The notes under the pieces: generated by a model
Told to the model about the DNA's origin: nothing
What the model saw: the letters and a program-made list of their open reading frames with translations, nothing else
Database searches by the model: none
Part shown: positions 6,706 through 16,168 of the stretch, one piece after another
Position numbering within the stretch: position 1 is the stretch's first letter
How the letters are laid out: each line of letters opens with the position of its first letter
Program-made: the position numbers and the translations under genes
Assembly (NCBI RefSeq): GCF_039939195.1
Contig: NZ_JBDUUH010000017.1
Coordinates: forward strand, 1 to 64,000
DNA length: 64,000 nt
Source of the DNA: Foliimonas ilicis
GTDB taxonomy: Bacteria; Pseudomonadota; Alphaproteobacteria; Rhizobiales; Rhizobiaceae
Direction: 5' to 3'

Positions 6706-8901
6706 ATGCAGAAAATCAGCATTATCGTCTTGTGGGCTCTCGTCTCGGCTGTGGTGATTTTTCTGGTTACGCTGCCTATCAGCCTGCAGGCTCAGCTAAT
6801 CGCCGGTCTGGTCGTCATGTCAGCAATGATGATCCTGAAACTTGTGCGTCCGCACGGCATCTGGCGGCTCATTGCATTGGCTCTCGGCACGGCAATCGTG
6901 CTTCGTTATGTCTACTGGCGCACGACCGGCACACTTCCGCCGCTCAACCAGCCCGAAAATTTCATTCCCGGCTTCCTGCTTTATCTTGCCGAAATGTACA
7001 GCGTGATGATGCTGGCACTCAGTCTTTTCGTTGTTTCGAGCCCATTGGCTCCGCGTCCTGCGCGAAAAGTCTCGGAAGAAAACCTTCCCTCGGTCGACGT
7101 GTTTATTCCTACCTATAATGAAGATGCTAATCTGCTGGCCAATACGATGGCCGCCGCCAAGGCCATTGATTATCCGACAGATCGTTTCAAGGTCTGGCTT
7201 CTCGATGATGGCGGCACACTTCAGAAACGCAATTCCGACAAGATCGCGGAAGCATTTGCCGCCGAAGCGCGTCATAAGGAATTGAAGCAGCTCTGCGAAG
7301 AACTTGATGTTTTCTATCTGACCCGCGACCGCAACGAGCATGCAAAGGCCGGTAATCTCAACAACGGGCTGGCTCATTCGACCGGCGATCTCATTGCCGT
7401 TTTCGATGCCGATCATGCCCCTGCCCGGGATTTTCTACGCGAAACAGTCGGGTATTTCGACGAAGATCCGCGGCTTTTCCTCGTGCAGACACCGCACTTC
7501 TTCCTCAATCCCGATCCTGTCGAGCGGAACCTGCAGACATTTGAGAAGATGCCTTCCGAAAACGAGATGTTCTACGGCATTATTCAGCGTGGTCTCGACA
7601 AATGGAACGCGGCATTCTTCTGCGGCTCGGCCGCCGTGCTCTCGCGTCGCGCATTGGCCGATACAGGCGGGTTTAGCGGCGTCAGCATCACCGAGGACTG
7701 CGAAACGGCAATCGCGCTGCATGCGAAGGGCTGGAACAGTGTCTATGTCGATAAGCCGCTGATCGCTGGTTTGCAGCCTGCGACATTTGCGAGTTTCATC
7801 GGCCAGCGCAGCCGCTGGGCGCAGGGCATGATGCAGATCCTGCGCTTCCGTTTTCCTTTATTCAAAAGCGGGCTCTCACTCCCTCAACGCCTTTGCTACA
7901 TGTCATCGACGCTCTTCTGGATGTTCCCGTTCCCGCGGGCGATCTTCCTCGTGGCGCCCCTTTTCTATCTTTTCTTCGGCCTGCAAATATTCACGGCATC
8001 TGGGGGCGAATTCCTCGCCTACACGCTGAGCTACATGATCGTGAATTTGATGATGCAGAACTATCTCTACGGTGCATTCCGGTGGCCCTGGATTTCAGAG
8101 CTTTACGAATACGTGCAGACGGTCCACCTGTTTCCCGCCGTGGTGTCAGTGATCCTTAACCCGCGCAAACCGACCTTCAAGGTCACGGCAAAGGATGAGT
8201 CGATCACACAGAGCCGCCTTTCGGAAATTGGCATTCCGTTCTTTGTGATTTTCGGCATTCTGCTTGTCGGTGTTGTCGTCACCGTCTACCGGGTTATCAC
8301 AGAACCTTACAAAGCCGACGTTACGCTCGTTGTCGGCGGCTGGAATCTGCTCAATCTGATAATCGCCGGTTGCGCACTTGGCGTGGTTTCCGAGCGCGGC
8401 GAGCGCGCGCAGACGCGTCGCGTAAAGGTGAGCCGCCGTTGCGAATTCCAGATCGGCGACGCGACGCTTCCCGGCACCATCGAAGACGTTTCGGTGCATG
8501 GCGCGTTGGTCAATGTTTTCGGAAAGCTGCCGCAAGGCACTGAAAATGGTGCTCTTGGAGAACTACGGTTCAAATCTTTCGCAGACGGAACAACCGGCAC
8601 ATTGCCGATTAACATCCGCAACATGCGTCCGACTGCCGAAGGCGTTGCGGTCGGCACGCAATATGTTCCCGGCAAATCCGAGGACCATAAGCTGGTCGCG
8701 GATCTGATATTTGCGAATTCCAGCCAATGGACAAAATTCCAGCTCGCGCGGCGCGGCAATCCTGGCCTGCTGCGCGGCACCTTCTGGTTCTTCGGCCTGG
8801 CGATTTATCAGACTTATCGCGGCCTTTATTATCTTTTCCGAAGCATGAAACCCAAAAGCGAAAAACCAGTCGATGCAGCCGAGCAAGAGGCGGCACGATG
8901 A
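6706..8901 (+). CDS. bcsA: Cellulose synthase catalytic subunit (UDP-forming)
   Basis: Inner-membrane family 2 glycosyltransferase that polymerises UDP-glucose into beta-1,4-glucan and extrudes it. All catalytic elements are present: DDGG (167-170), DAD (234-236), TED (329-331) and QRSRW (367-371). Transmembrane helices flank the catalytic domain (about 5-70 and 90-112 before; 400-555 after). A PilZ domain follows at about 565-660 with an Arg-rich RRVKVSRR segment and DVSVHG, implying activation by cyclic di-GMP. The 731 aa length is normal for the alphaproteobacterial enzyme. GAGAGGA precedes the ATG, and the last bases overlap the bcsB start (ATGA). Confidence 0.96.
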   Translation: MQKISIIVLWALVSAVVIFLVTLPISLQAQLIAGLVVMSAMMILKLVRPHGIWRLIALALGTAIVLRYVYWRTTGTLPPLNQPENFIPGFLLYLAEMYSVMMLALSLFVVSSPLAPRPARKVSEENLPSVDVFIPTYNEDANLLANTMAAAKAIDYPTDRFKVWLLDDGGTLQKRNSDKIAEAFAAEARHKELKQLCEELDVFYLTRDRNEHAKAGNLNNGLAHSTGDLIAVFDADHAPARDFLRETVGYFDEDPRLFLVQTPHFFLNPDPVERNLQTFEKMPSENEMFYGIIQRGLDKWNAAFFCGSAAVLSRRALADTGGFSGVSITEDCETAIALHAKGWNSVYVDKPLIAGLQPATFASFIGQRSRWAQGMMQILRFRFPLFKSGLSLPQRLCYMSSTLFWMFPFPRAIFLVAPLFYLFFGLQIFTASGGEFLAYTLSYMIVNLMMQNYLYGAFRWPWISELYEYVQTVHLFPAVVSVILNPRKPTFKVTAKDESITQSRLSEIGIPFFVIFGILLVGVVVTVYRVITEPYKADVTLVVGGWNLLNLIIAGCALGVVSERGERAQTRRVKVSRRCEFQIGDATLPGTIEDVSVHGALVNVFGKLPQGTENGALGELRFKSFADGTTGTLPINIRNMRPTAEGVAVGTQYVPGKSEDHKLVADLIFANSSQWTKFQLARRGNPGLLRGTFWFFGLAIYQTYRGLYYLFRSMKPKSEKPVDAAEQEAAR

Positions 8902-11264
8902 AAAAATTGCTTGCCAGCCTGATTATAGCGATTTCTACATTTTACGTGCAGGCACAAACGCCTTTTGACATGACGCCCGAGCGCCCGCCTGCATCTGAAC
9001 CTTCGATGCCCGCGCCTGCTCCGCGACCAGCGCCCGAGCCCCAGCCTGTACAGCCGGCGCCGCAAACCCCAGAACCGCAAAGAAATGTCCAACCGCAGCA
9101 GCCCGTGCAAAATTTTGCAGGCCGACGTTATCTTGTTCCAGTCAGCAGCCTCGTTCTTGCCGGCGAGGCCGCAGAACGCTCATGGTCTGTCTATCTGACG
9201 CCGGAGCAGGCAGCCGCATCAGCAGACCTAAATCTCGGCTATCAAAGCGCAATCGTCGTTGCACCCGAATCTTCGCACCTGCGACTTCTGATAAACAACA
9301 GTTCAGTTATCAACGAGAACATCCAGTCTTCCGAAAGCGTATCGGAGCACACGGCCGCAATTCCGGCAGGCGTTTTGCGCGCGGGATACAATCTCATCAC
9401 ACTGCAGGCGGCGCAACGCCATCGTACAGATTGCGGGATCCCTTCAACCTATGAATTGTGGACCGAAATTGACCAGGCAACGACCTACCTGACGTTTGCC
9501 GATGCAGCTGCTACGACGCTCACTCGTGTTGATGACATACGTGCCATCGGAGTAGACGACACCGGTCAAACTTCCTTCAACATGGTCGTGCCCGCAGCGG
9601 ATCAAAGCACATCGACGGGGTCGCTAATAAGGCTTGCCGAGGGTCTAGCGATTATGGCCGGTATGCCGAACCAGACATTCAACATCTCGCGGACTGCGGT
9701 CCCCCCGGCGGAACCTGGCCAGATCAATGTCGTCGTCGGAACAGCCAATGAAGTTCGCACGGTCATGGGCTCAGTCCCATCCGGCGCAGATGTCGCGCCG
9801 ATCGCGACATTCGTGGACGACCCGCAACTCGGAACTTCCACGCTGGTCATTACCGGCCCCTCTTGGCAGTCTCTGGCGACGGCCGTCGAAACAATTTCGG
9901 CGCCTACCGATCGCCCTGCTTCAGTTACGCGCTCGGCACTTGTCACACAGACATGGCGCTCGCCAGATGCACCGCTGTTGTTGTCTGCCGCACGGCTGAA
10001 ATTTTCGGAAATGGGTACAAAGACCCAGCAATTCTCAGGCAGACGCTTCCGCACCGACTTCACCGTGGGAGTTCCATCAGATTTCTATGCGGATTCTTAT
10101 GGAGAAGCGACAATCCTTCTGGATGCGGCCTATTCGGGGGAGGTTCTACCGGGAAGTCATATCGACATCTACGTAAACGACAATATTGCCGCCACCCTTC
10201 CGATTACCACCAGAGGCGGCGAAATATTGCGGCACCTGCCAATCAGCGTCACGATGCGGCATTTCCGGCCGGGCGCGAATACGATTGCCATCGAGGCCGT
10301 GCTGATGACAAGAGCCGACGAGGTTTGCGCGCCCGGTGCATCGACCAGCGAGACCAATCGTTTTGTGCTTTTCGATACGTCGGAATTCGTCATGCCGAAC
10401 TATGCGCGCATTGGCCAACGGCCTAATCTCGGCGCGGTTGCAGGAACAGCGTTCCCTTATGGTCGCACGGTCGATCCTATCCCCGTGATCATCGATCACA
10501 CCGAGCTTGCAACGCTTTCGGCAACGACAACGCTTCTGGCGCGCATGTCGGTTGCTGCAGGCCGCTCGATCCCGGTTGATCTAAGCGTTACAGCCGAAAA
10601 CGTAGGCGATCGAAGTGCGATTTTCGTTTCCCCCATATCGCAACTACCACCGGCTATCATGAGCCAGGCGGGCATTGCAGAGGCCAGCCGTGTGAACTGG
10701 GGCACTGCACTGCCGGGGACAGGCGACAGCGGGCCATCGACCGACGCAACCTTCGCAGAATGGCGCGAGCGCCTTTCGGGCCAAGGCTGGCGCGGGCAAA
10801 TCAGTTCGTTGGAAGACTGGCTGAACCGAAATTTCGACATATCGCTGGATTCACTGCGCCTTAGGCCTCGGGCTGCTATCGACTACGTGCCATCGAGCGA
10901 CGCGACGCTACTTGTTGCCCAAAGTGGCAGCCCGAATGGCGAAGGCACATGGACCGTCGTCACCGCGCCCAATCCGCAAAATCTTGGCGACGGCATGCGC
11001 TTGCTCGTTTCGCAGTCCAACTGGGCGCAGATCGGCGGTCACATCACCATTTTCAATGCTGCGACGAGCCAAGTGGATACGGTGCCGGTGAATATGTTCA
11101 GCTTTGTTGAGACACAGCCAGGATCGTTTACCAATTATCGGCTGATCGTTTCCAATTGGCTTTCAGCGAACATCCTCTCTTATTCGGGTCTGCTCGCAAT
11201 ATTCTGCGTGGTGCTTGGTCTTGTCACCGCAGCAATGCTCGCAACGATGGGGCGGAGGCGGTGA
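8898..11264 (+). CDS. bcsB: Cellulose synthase periplasmic regulatory subunit BcsB
   Basis: 788 aa. Signal peptide (LLASLIIAISTFYVQAQ), then a Pro-rich linker (about residues 25-75), then the carbohydrate-binding and flavodoxin-like repeats of BcsB, and one C-terminal transmembrane helix (about 760-784) that packs against BcsA. In the cell it caps the BcsA channel and guides the glucan through the periplasm. The start at 8898 overlaps the bcsA stop as ATGA; an upstream in-frame ATG at 8727 would lie inside bcsA and destroy the signal peptide. Translation is therefore coupled to bcsA. Confidence 0.93.
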   Translation: MKKLLASLIIAISTFYVQAQTPFDMTPERPPASEPSMPAPAPRPAPEPQPVQPAPQTPEPQRNVQPQQPVQNFAGRRYLVPVSSLVLAGEAAERSWSVYLTPEQAAASADLNLGYQSAIVVAPESSHLRLLINNSSVINENIQSSESVSEHTAAIPAGVLRAGYNLITLQAAQRHRTDCGIPSTYELWTEIDQATTYLTFADAAATTLTRVDDIRAIGVDDTGQTSFNMVVPAADQSTSTGSLIRLAEGLAIMAGMPNQTFNISRTAVPPAEPGQINVVVGTANEVRTVMGSVPSGADVAPIATFVDDPQLGTSTLVITGPSWQSLATAVETISAPTDRPASVTRSALVTQTWRSPDAPLLLSAARLKFSEMGTKTQQFSGRRFRTDFTVGVPSDFYADSYGEATILLDAAYSGEVLPGSHIDIYVNDNIAATLPITTRGGEILRHLPISVTMRHFRPGANTIAIEAVLMTRADEVCAPGASTSETNRFVLFDTSEFVMPNYARIGQRPNLGAVAGTAFPYGRTVDPIPVIIDHTELATLSATTTLLARMSVAAGRSIPVDLSVTAENVGDRSAIFVSPISQLPPAIMSQAGIAEASRVNWGTALPGTGDSGPSTDATFAEWRERLSGQGWRGQISSLEDWLNRNFDISLDSLRLRPRAAIDYVPSSDATLLVAQSGSPNGEGTWTVVTAPNPQNLGDGMRLLVSQSNWAQIGGHITIFNAATSQVDTVPVNMFSFVETQPGSFTNYRLIVSNWLSANILSYSGLLAIFCVVLGLVTAAMLATMGRRR

Positions 11265-12301
11265 GAAAACTCTGCATCACACTTGCTTCAGCTGCGGCAA
11301 TTCTTGGTGGAGCATCGGCCGCATCGGCGCAAAGCGGGACGATCAATCCGGCAGATTGGGCTGCATACAAGTCTCGCTTCATCGATGAAGGCGGGCGTGT
11401 CATTGATGACGCCAATGCCCATATCAGCCATAGCGAAGGACAGGGTTATGGACTTCTGCTCTCCTATCTCGCCGACAATCGAGCCGATTTCGATCTGATC
11501 TGGTCATTTACACGCACGGAATTCATGCTGCGTGACGATGGGCTAGCCGTATGGAAATGGGACCCCAGCGCAACACCGCATGTCACTGATGCTAACAATG
11601 CATCCGATGGCGATATCCTGATTGCCTATGCGCTGGCGCTTGCCGGAAAAGCATGGGCGCGCAACGATCTCACCAGCGCCGCGACCAGCATAGCGCGCGC
11701 GACCGGCAAAATCAGCGTTGTCGAAAATCAGGGGCGAAGCCTTCTTCTGCCAGGCGCCAAAGGTTTTTCCGCAGACGAACGTTCCGATGGACCGATAGTC
11801 AATCTTTCCTACTGGGTATTCGAAGCCTTTCCAGTACTGGCCGAGCTTGCGCCAGAAACCGATTGGGCCGGCCTTTCCGACGAAGGCACTCAGTTGATCG
11901 TCAGTGCGCGGTTAGGTCCCAAGAAACTACCGCCCGACTGGCTTTCGTTAAAGACACGACCGAAACCGGCTACCGGCTTTGCAGCGGAGTTCAGCTATAA
12001 CGCGATCCGCATTCCGCTTTACCTGTTGCGTGCGGGCAGTCGCGATGCCGCTCTGCTCGAGCCCTTTCGTGCGGCAATGACCAACTCGGGCGCAACCATC
12101 GATATTGCAACTGGGGACCCACGCGATACCTTGTCCGATGCAGGGTATCGTATAATCCCGGCGTTGATTTCATGCGTTCTTGAGGGCGAAAAACTGCCGA
12201 TCGACACGAAAACCTTCGCGCCAACACTCTACTATCCCTCGACCTTGCAGCTCTTGGGATTGTCATTTGCGGCGGAGAAGCACCCGGAGTGCCTTTCATG
12301 A
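11261..12301 (+). CDS. bcsZ: Periplasmic endo-beta-1,4-glucanase, glycoside hydrolase family 8
   Basis: 346 aa, secreted by a Sec signal (AAAILGGASAASA). The GH8 pattern is clear: the general acid Glu59 in HSEGQGYG, the ASDGDILIAYAL helix, and the substrate-lining WKWDP. BcsZ enzymes trim nascent cellulose and are needed for normal fibre assembly. The start is a GTG at 11261 whose GTGA overlaps the bcsB stop; the longer open frame beginning at 11156 runs inside bcsB. The next gene again overlaps by ATGA, so bcsA-bcsB-bcsZ-TPR forms one translationally coupled unit. Confidence 0.92.
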   Translation: MRKLCITLASAAAILGGASAASAQSGTINPADWAAYKSRFIDEGGRVIDDANAHISHSEGQGYGLLLSYLADNRADFDLIWSFTRTEFMLRDDGLAVWKWDPSATPHVTDANNASDGDILIAYALALAGKAWARNDLTSAATSIARATGKISVVENQGRSLLLPGAKGFSADERSDGPIVNLSYWVFEAFPVLAELAPETDWAGLSDEGTQLIVSARLGPKKLPPDWLSLKTRPKPATGFAAEFSYNAIRIPLYLLRAGSRDAALLEPFRAAMTNSGATIDIATGDPRDTLSDAGYRIIPALISCVLEGEKLPIDTKTFAPTLYYPSTLQLLGLSFAAEKHPECLS

Positions 12302-14535
12302 GGCTGCTGCCGCTCTTCCTTACAACCTCCATTGTCGCTATCGGCGGGTTCGGACTTTATCAGGCCGGCTATCTGGATAGCTGGACCGACCAACCTGAAA
12401 ACGTGTTCGTCGCGGCAAATGCCCCTCCATCCAACGGCAATGGCGGTTTTTCGGCAAGCAACACGCCTCCGATTCTTGCACAGGCAACCCCGGCGCCGTC
12501 TCAGACACCTTCCATCCCGCCACACAGAGGCGCTTCCCTGCCTCAGGTCGACGAAACCGCGCTCCGCTACTTCGCGAACCGTGGCGATACACGACGTCTT
12601 CAGGCCGAAATTGCGCGCCTCAAGGCGCTTTATCCGCAGTGGACACCGCCAGCCGACCCTCTCGCTATTCAGCAAAATGGCGATCCGGAACTTGAAAGGA
12701 TGTGGCGGCTTTACTCAGAAAACAAATTTGCCGAAGTTCGAAAAGCGATCGGAGACCGCCAAACGAAAGAGCCTAATTGGCAGGTTCCAGCCGATTTGCT
12801 CGACCGTCTCGCAGTCGCTGAAGCCCGCGAACAACTCATCAATGCATCCAATCTCAAGCAATATGAAACGGTGGTGCGCGTCGCATCCGGCAATCCAAGC
12901 CTGTTGATCTGCAGCGAGGTGGACGTTCTCTGGCGCCTTGCGGAAGCATTTGCGAAAACGGATCGCGATCAACGCGCTACGGACGCATATCGCTATATTC
13001 TCACCAATTGTGAGGAAGGCGAAGCGGAGCGTTTGGCCACCATCCAAAAGGCGCTGCCTCTCCTGCCGCGCACGCAACTTGACACTTTGCTTGCCACTGA
13101 GAAGACCGACGCTAGCGGTGCCGGAGAATTCGTCTCGATCCGCGATGATCTTGCGCGAAAGAGCGTCAGTGACGCGGGTCAGGATGCCGCTCAGATCATC
13201 GACCAAAAGGAGCTGTCCATAGTAGAAAATCTCGCTCGGACCGAAAACAAGGCATCGGACTCGCTGCTGCTTGGCTGGTATAATTTGCGACGCGAAAGTT
13301 TCACTGCCTCGGAGCAATGGTTTCGCAGAGCAAATACGGCTGAAAACACCGCCGAATCGGCGCAAGGGCTGGCTTTGGCTCTCGTCGGACTCTCAAAGTT
13401 CGCAGAAGCAGAATTGACGCTTTATCAATGGCGGGACACATCGGAAGAAATCCGAGCGGTCTATCTTGCGGCGACGGCTAATCTGCTGGCTGTCGAGCCA
13501 CCAGTGCCGCTCGCTCCAGAGGTGCTGCAACGTATCGTTCCTGAAGTCGCGCGGGCGCGCGACCCTGCCAATGCGCAGCAGCTTGGGTGGTATGCGCTTG
13601 CGCTGAACCAGTTCCAGACCGCAGCGCGGTGGTTTTCCACCGCACTCGAATGGAAGCCGGATGACGAGCCCTCCGCCTACGGGCTGGCTCTGACAAATTA
13701 CCGTCTCGGCGAAAATGCGGCAGTGAATGAAATTCAAGCCGCTTGGCGCGGACGCTCCGAGCGGATAGCCAGGCTGCGAGACGCTTCCAATGCACGCCCG
13801 GGCGGTCGTACAACTGCGCCGCCAACCAGCGATTATACGCCTATGCAGGAAACAGGCACCGTTTCACGGTCACCGGCCTATGTCGCGCCAAACGACAATG
13901 AAGTGGGCTCGCCTTCACCGCCTCGCACCGCCGAAGCAGACCCTGCACCGGTGACGCGATTGCCTCGAGTCGCGCCACGTCCTCGTGAAACTGCGGCGCC
14001 AGTTCGCAACACCCCAAGCCCGCGCGGATGCACCTCGACAGTTGCGCCGGAATCGCTTTCTGCGCAGGCCGCACTCAACCGCGGCTGGTGTCTGATGGAG
14101 ATAAATCGTCCGCTCGAAGCTGCTCCTGCATTCGAGGTTGCACTGCAGCGCGGGTCGGCAAAAATCCGCGAGGATGCCGCCTATGGTCAGAGCCTTGCTT
14201 ATCTACGTGCGGGTCTTTCCAAAGAAGCAGCTGTTGCCGCGGCGAAGTCGCCACAAAACCAGCAGAGAACCGTCGAACTGCGAACTTCACTACTATCATC
14301 CCAAGCACTCGATTCCTTCGAGGCTGGCCGATACGTTGAAACCTTGCTGGCGCTCGACGAGCGGGCGAGAATTGCAGCCGAACGTCTCGATCTCATGACG
14401 TTGCGCGGATATGCTTATTTGCGTCTTCGCCGCTTAAACGACGCGCAGAAAGTTTTCGAGGCCGTCGCTGCTACCGGAAACAGCGAAGGCCGACGTGGAT
14501 TGGCCGCCGTTATGCAAGCCCGCGAGGCGCAATAG
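12298..14535 (+). CDS. Cellulose-locus tetratricopeptide repeat protein
   Basis: 745 aa. An N-terminal signal or anchor segment (LFLTTSIVAIGGFGLY) is followed by a Pro/Gln-rich linker and helical repeats: about 90-480 and again 575-740, separated by a Pro/Thr-rich stretch (about 490-575). The repeats show TPR-like periodicity. Position and coupling match BcsC, the periplasmic TPR scaffold and outer-membrane exit channel, but no C-terminal beta-barrel is seen, so only the TPR part is represented. How cellulose leaves the outer membrane is not shown by this window. The ATG at 12298 overlaps the bcsZ stop; a GTG at 12289 is an alternative start. Confidence 0.8.
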   Translation: MRLLPLFLTTSIVAIGGFGLYQAGYLDSWTDQPENVFVAANAPPSNGNGGFSASNTPPILAQATPAPSQTPSIPPHRGASLPQVDETALRYFANRGDTRRLQAEIARLKALYPQWTPPADPLAIQQNGDPELERMWRLYSENKFAEVRKAIGDRQTKEPNWQVPADLLDRLAVAEAREQLINASNLKQYETVVRVASGNPSLLICSEVDVLWRLAEAFAKTDRDQRATDAYRYILTNCEEGEAERLATIQKALPLLPRTQLDTLLATEKTDASGAGEFVSIRDDLARKSVSDAGQDAAQIIDQKELSIVENLARTENKASDSLLLGWYNLRRESFTASEQWFRRANTAENTAESAQGLALALVGLSKFAEAELTLYQWRDTSEEIRAVYLAATANLLAVEPPVPLAPEVLQRIVPEVARARDPANAQQLGWYALALNQFQTAARWFSTALEWKPDDEPSAYGLALTNYRLGENAAVNEIQAAWRGRSERIARLRDASNARPGGRTTAPPTSDYTPMQETGTVSRSPAYVAPNDNEVGSPSPPRTAEADPAPVTRLPRVAPRPRETAAPVRNTPSPRGCTSTVAPESLSAQAALNRGWCLMEINRPLEAAPAFEVALQRGSAKIREDAAYGQSLAYLRAGLSKEAAVAAAKSPQNQQRTVELRTSLLSSQALDSFEAGRYVETLLALDERARIAAERLDLMTLRGYAYLRLRRLNDAQKVFEAVAATGNSEGRRGLAAVMQAREAQ

Positions 14536-14849
14536 CCGCTTCCAATTCACCAAGTTGGGTTTCAGTAATCGTTTACCGACACGAGCCACGTCCGTCTCGT
14601 CTATTCACACGGCTTGGACGCCGGCCCGGATCTGTGGTCGCGTGAAAACGATCATCAAGCTTTCCTGCGCCTCATGACAAATTGGGGTGACGATATGCTC
14701 CAGCGATGTCGGGAAAGTGATGAAATCAAATATGAAACAGAAGCGTGAAGGACATCACATTCAAACCGGGATCACTCGGCCATCATGCGCCTCGCGTAGA
14801 CGTCTTGGTTACGCGCAAACAGTGCACCTTGGTAAGAGGAGAGGTCATC
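14536..14849. other. Gap between the cellulose operon and an unknown gene
   Basis: 314 bases without a credible gene. It should contain the end of the bcs transcript and the promoter of the gene at 14850; I see no strong terminator hairpin. The last 15 bases carry GAGGAGAGG, the ribosome site of the following gene. Confidence 0.45.
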
Positions 14850-15530
14850 ATGCCTAACAAACAAATATTTTTTAACGCACAGTCCCGGATTTACATTGAT
14901 CGCATGAATTCAGTCGGTGCGGGCGACGAAGATGTGAACACGAAAAGCGGAAGAAGCACCTATGTCACCGTGAGAGCTGGGGCGCCTGTACCTGCCGCGG
15001 GCGGCCGGGAAATTCAAGTATATCTCGATTTTCATGTCGAAGAAGCTGCAAAAGACTATACCGAGTTGCAGGCTCAGGCGGTCGCCACAATCTATCTTGA
15101 AAGCGGCATGACATTCAATTCCTTCGGTGCCGGGTTCACTCCAGCGAGCTACAATGAAACAATCCGAGGGCAAGTCCACAATTGGATCGACATCACGGCC
15201 CGGCCCGGCATCGCCGGCTCGATCATTTCATGGTGCAGGATCAAGATCGACGGAAGCGGCGATGATCATCGCGGGAATGCCAGACTCGACGCTCACATTT
15301 CCATTCCGGTCGTTGCGAATGTCTGGATCGAAAATCCTCCAAGCGGAGGCCAGACGAACGAAGGGACAGATCTGCTTTCCCCACTGACCATGCATGAATT
15401 GGGTGAGCTGAAAGAAAAACACTCTTCACGCTTCGTCGACATCATCCAGGGTAAGGCCCTTCCGGAAAGCGCAGTCAAGGTTCTAACCCCGAGCAAATTC
15501 ATCAAGCTGCGGGACAAGCTCCCAGCATAG
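14850..15530 (+). CDS. Hypothetical protein, 226 aa, unknown family
   Basis: Not recognised. It has an excellent ribosome site (GAGGAGAGG, 8 nt before the ATG) and codon use like its neighbours, so it is very likely expressed. There is no signal peptide and no transmembrane segment. The sequence alternates short hydrophobic beta-like runs (YVTVRAG, IQVYLDFHVE, AVATIYLE, HISIPVVANVWIE) with a charged, helix-like C-terminal tail (from about 170), which suggests a beta-sandwich of about 170 residues plus a helical tail. An open frame starting at 14745 would add 35 residues without a ribosome site and is less likely. The next gene downstream is also an orphan of unknown function. Confidence 0.7.
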   Translation: MPNKQIFFNAQSRIYIDRMNSVGAGDEDVNTKSGRSTYVTVRAGAPVPAAGGREIQVYLDFHVEEAAKDYTELQAQAVATIYLESGMTFNSFGAGFTPASYNETIRGQVHNWIDITARPGIAGSIISWCRIKIDGSGDDHRGNARLDAHISIPVVANVWIENPPSGGQTNEGTDLLSPLTMHELGELKEKHSSRFVDIIQGKALPESAVKVLTPSKFIKLRDKLPA

Positions 15531-15628
15531 GGGCTTCTTCACTTCTGACGGGGGCGATAGCGAGGTGGGATCAGCGGGCAGGTTTCCATACCGATCCGTT
15601 TGATCCCGCCACGTTTTCGGAACAAAAA

Positions 15629-15692
15629 GCCCACACTTCAATGTGAAGCATTTCATAGTGGGCCTCCTCATTCCAGGTGATCATGCTGGAAT
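15629..15692. other. Two adjacent hairpins between orphan genes
   Basis: GCCCAC at 15629-15634 pairs with GTGGGC at 15658-15663 and encloses a second inverted repeat CTTCA-atg-TGAAG. Seven bases later comes a separate perfect 7-bp inverted repeat, ATTCCAG (15670-15676) with CTGGAAT (15686-15692). Neither is followed by a T-run on the plus strand, so they are not obvious intrinsic terminators. They could be protein-binding sites or a structured leader of the 80-aa gene. Confidence 0.4.
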
Positions 15693-15757
15693 GATTGCAT
15701 CATCTCTCGATTGGACCATGCAAGCAGTAACACGTCACAAAAAACAAAAGGTGGGGC

Positions 15758-16000
15758 ATGCGCATTATCGTCAAGCCGGCAAAACGAGCAGGTAATTCGA
15801 AAACGATTTTCGAAAGCAAACTGTCCAGTGAGGATTTGGACGGCCTGGATCGTACCGGGATCATTATCTCGATCACTGCCGATCCAATTTACACAAACAA
15901 CCGCTATCAGGCCACCAGCCAATATCGCTACGATATCATGCTTTCGGCCGAAGAGATTTCTACAATCGCGAGCGCGGTGGAGCGCAGGGTAACAGAATGA
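15758..16000 (+). CDS. Hypothetical protein, 80 aa
   Basis: Small, charged protein that I do not recognise. GGTGGGG directly precedes the ATG, at short spacing. No membrane segment or cysteines; the C-terminal half (LSAEEISTIASAVERRV) looks like an amphipathic helix and the N-terminal half is beta-like (RIIVKPAK, IIISITAD). It may be functionally linked to the 226-aa gene upstream, because both lie in the same direction between the cellulose operon and a Crp-type regulator, but nothing in the sequence proves this. Confidence 0.5.
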   Translation: MRIIVKPAKRAGNSKTIFESKLSSEDLDGLDRTGIIISITADPIYTNNRYQATSQYRYDIMLSAEEISTIASAVERRVTE

Positions 16001-16168
16001 GCGACGACGGCAGTGCTCCCCGTCGAAGGACATAATAGCTTGTCTTCCCGCCTTATGATCTGGCAATCTGAAAGCAGGGTCATCAAGGACAGCGCCAGCG
16101 ATGGGCACAGAGAATTTCATCAGTGCAAGATTGCTTTGCTGGAGGCCAGCCGCTCGGCCCCGAAGCGT

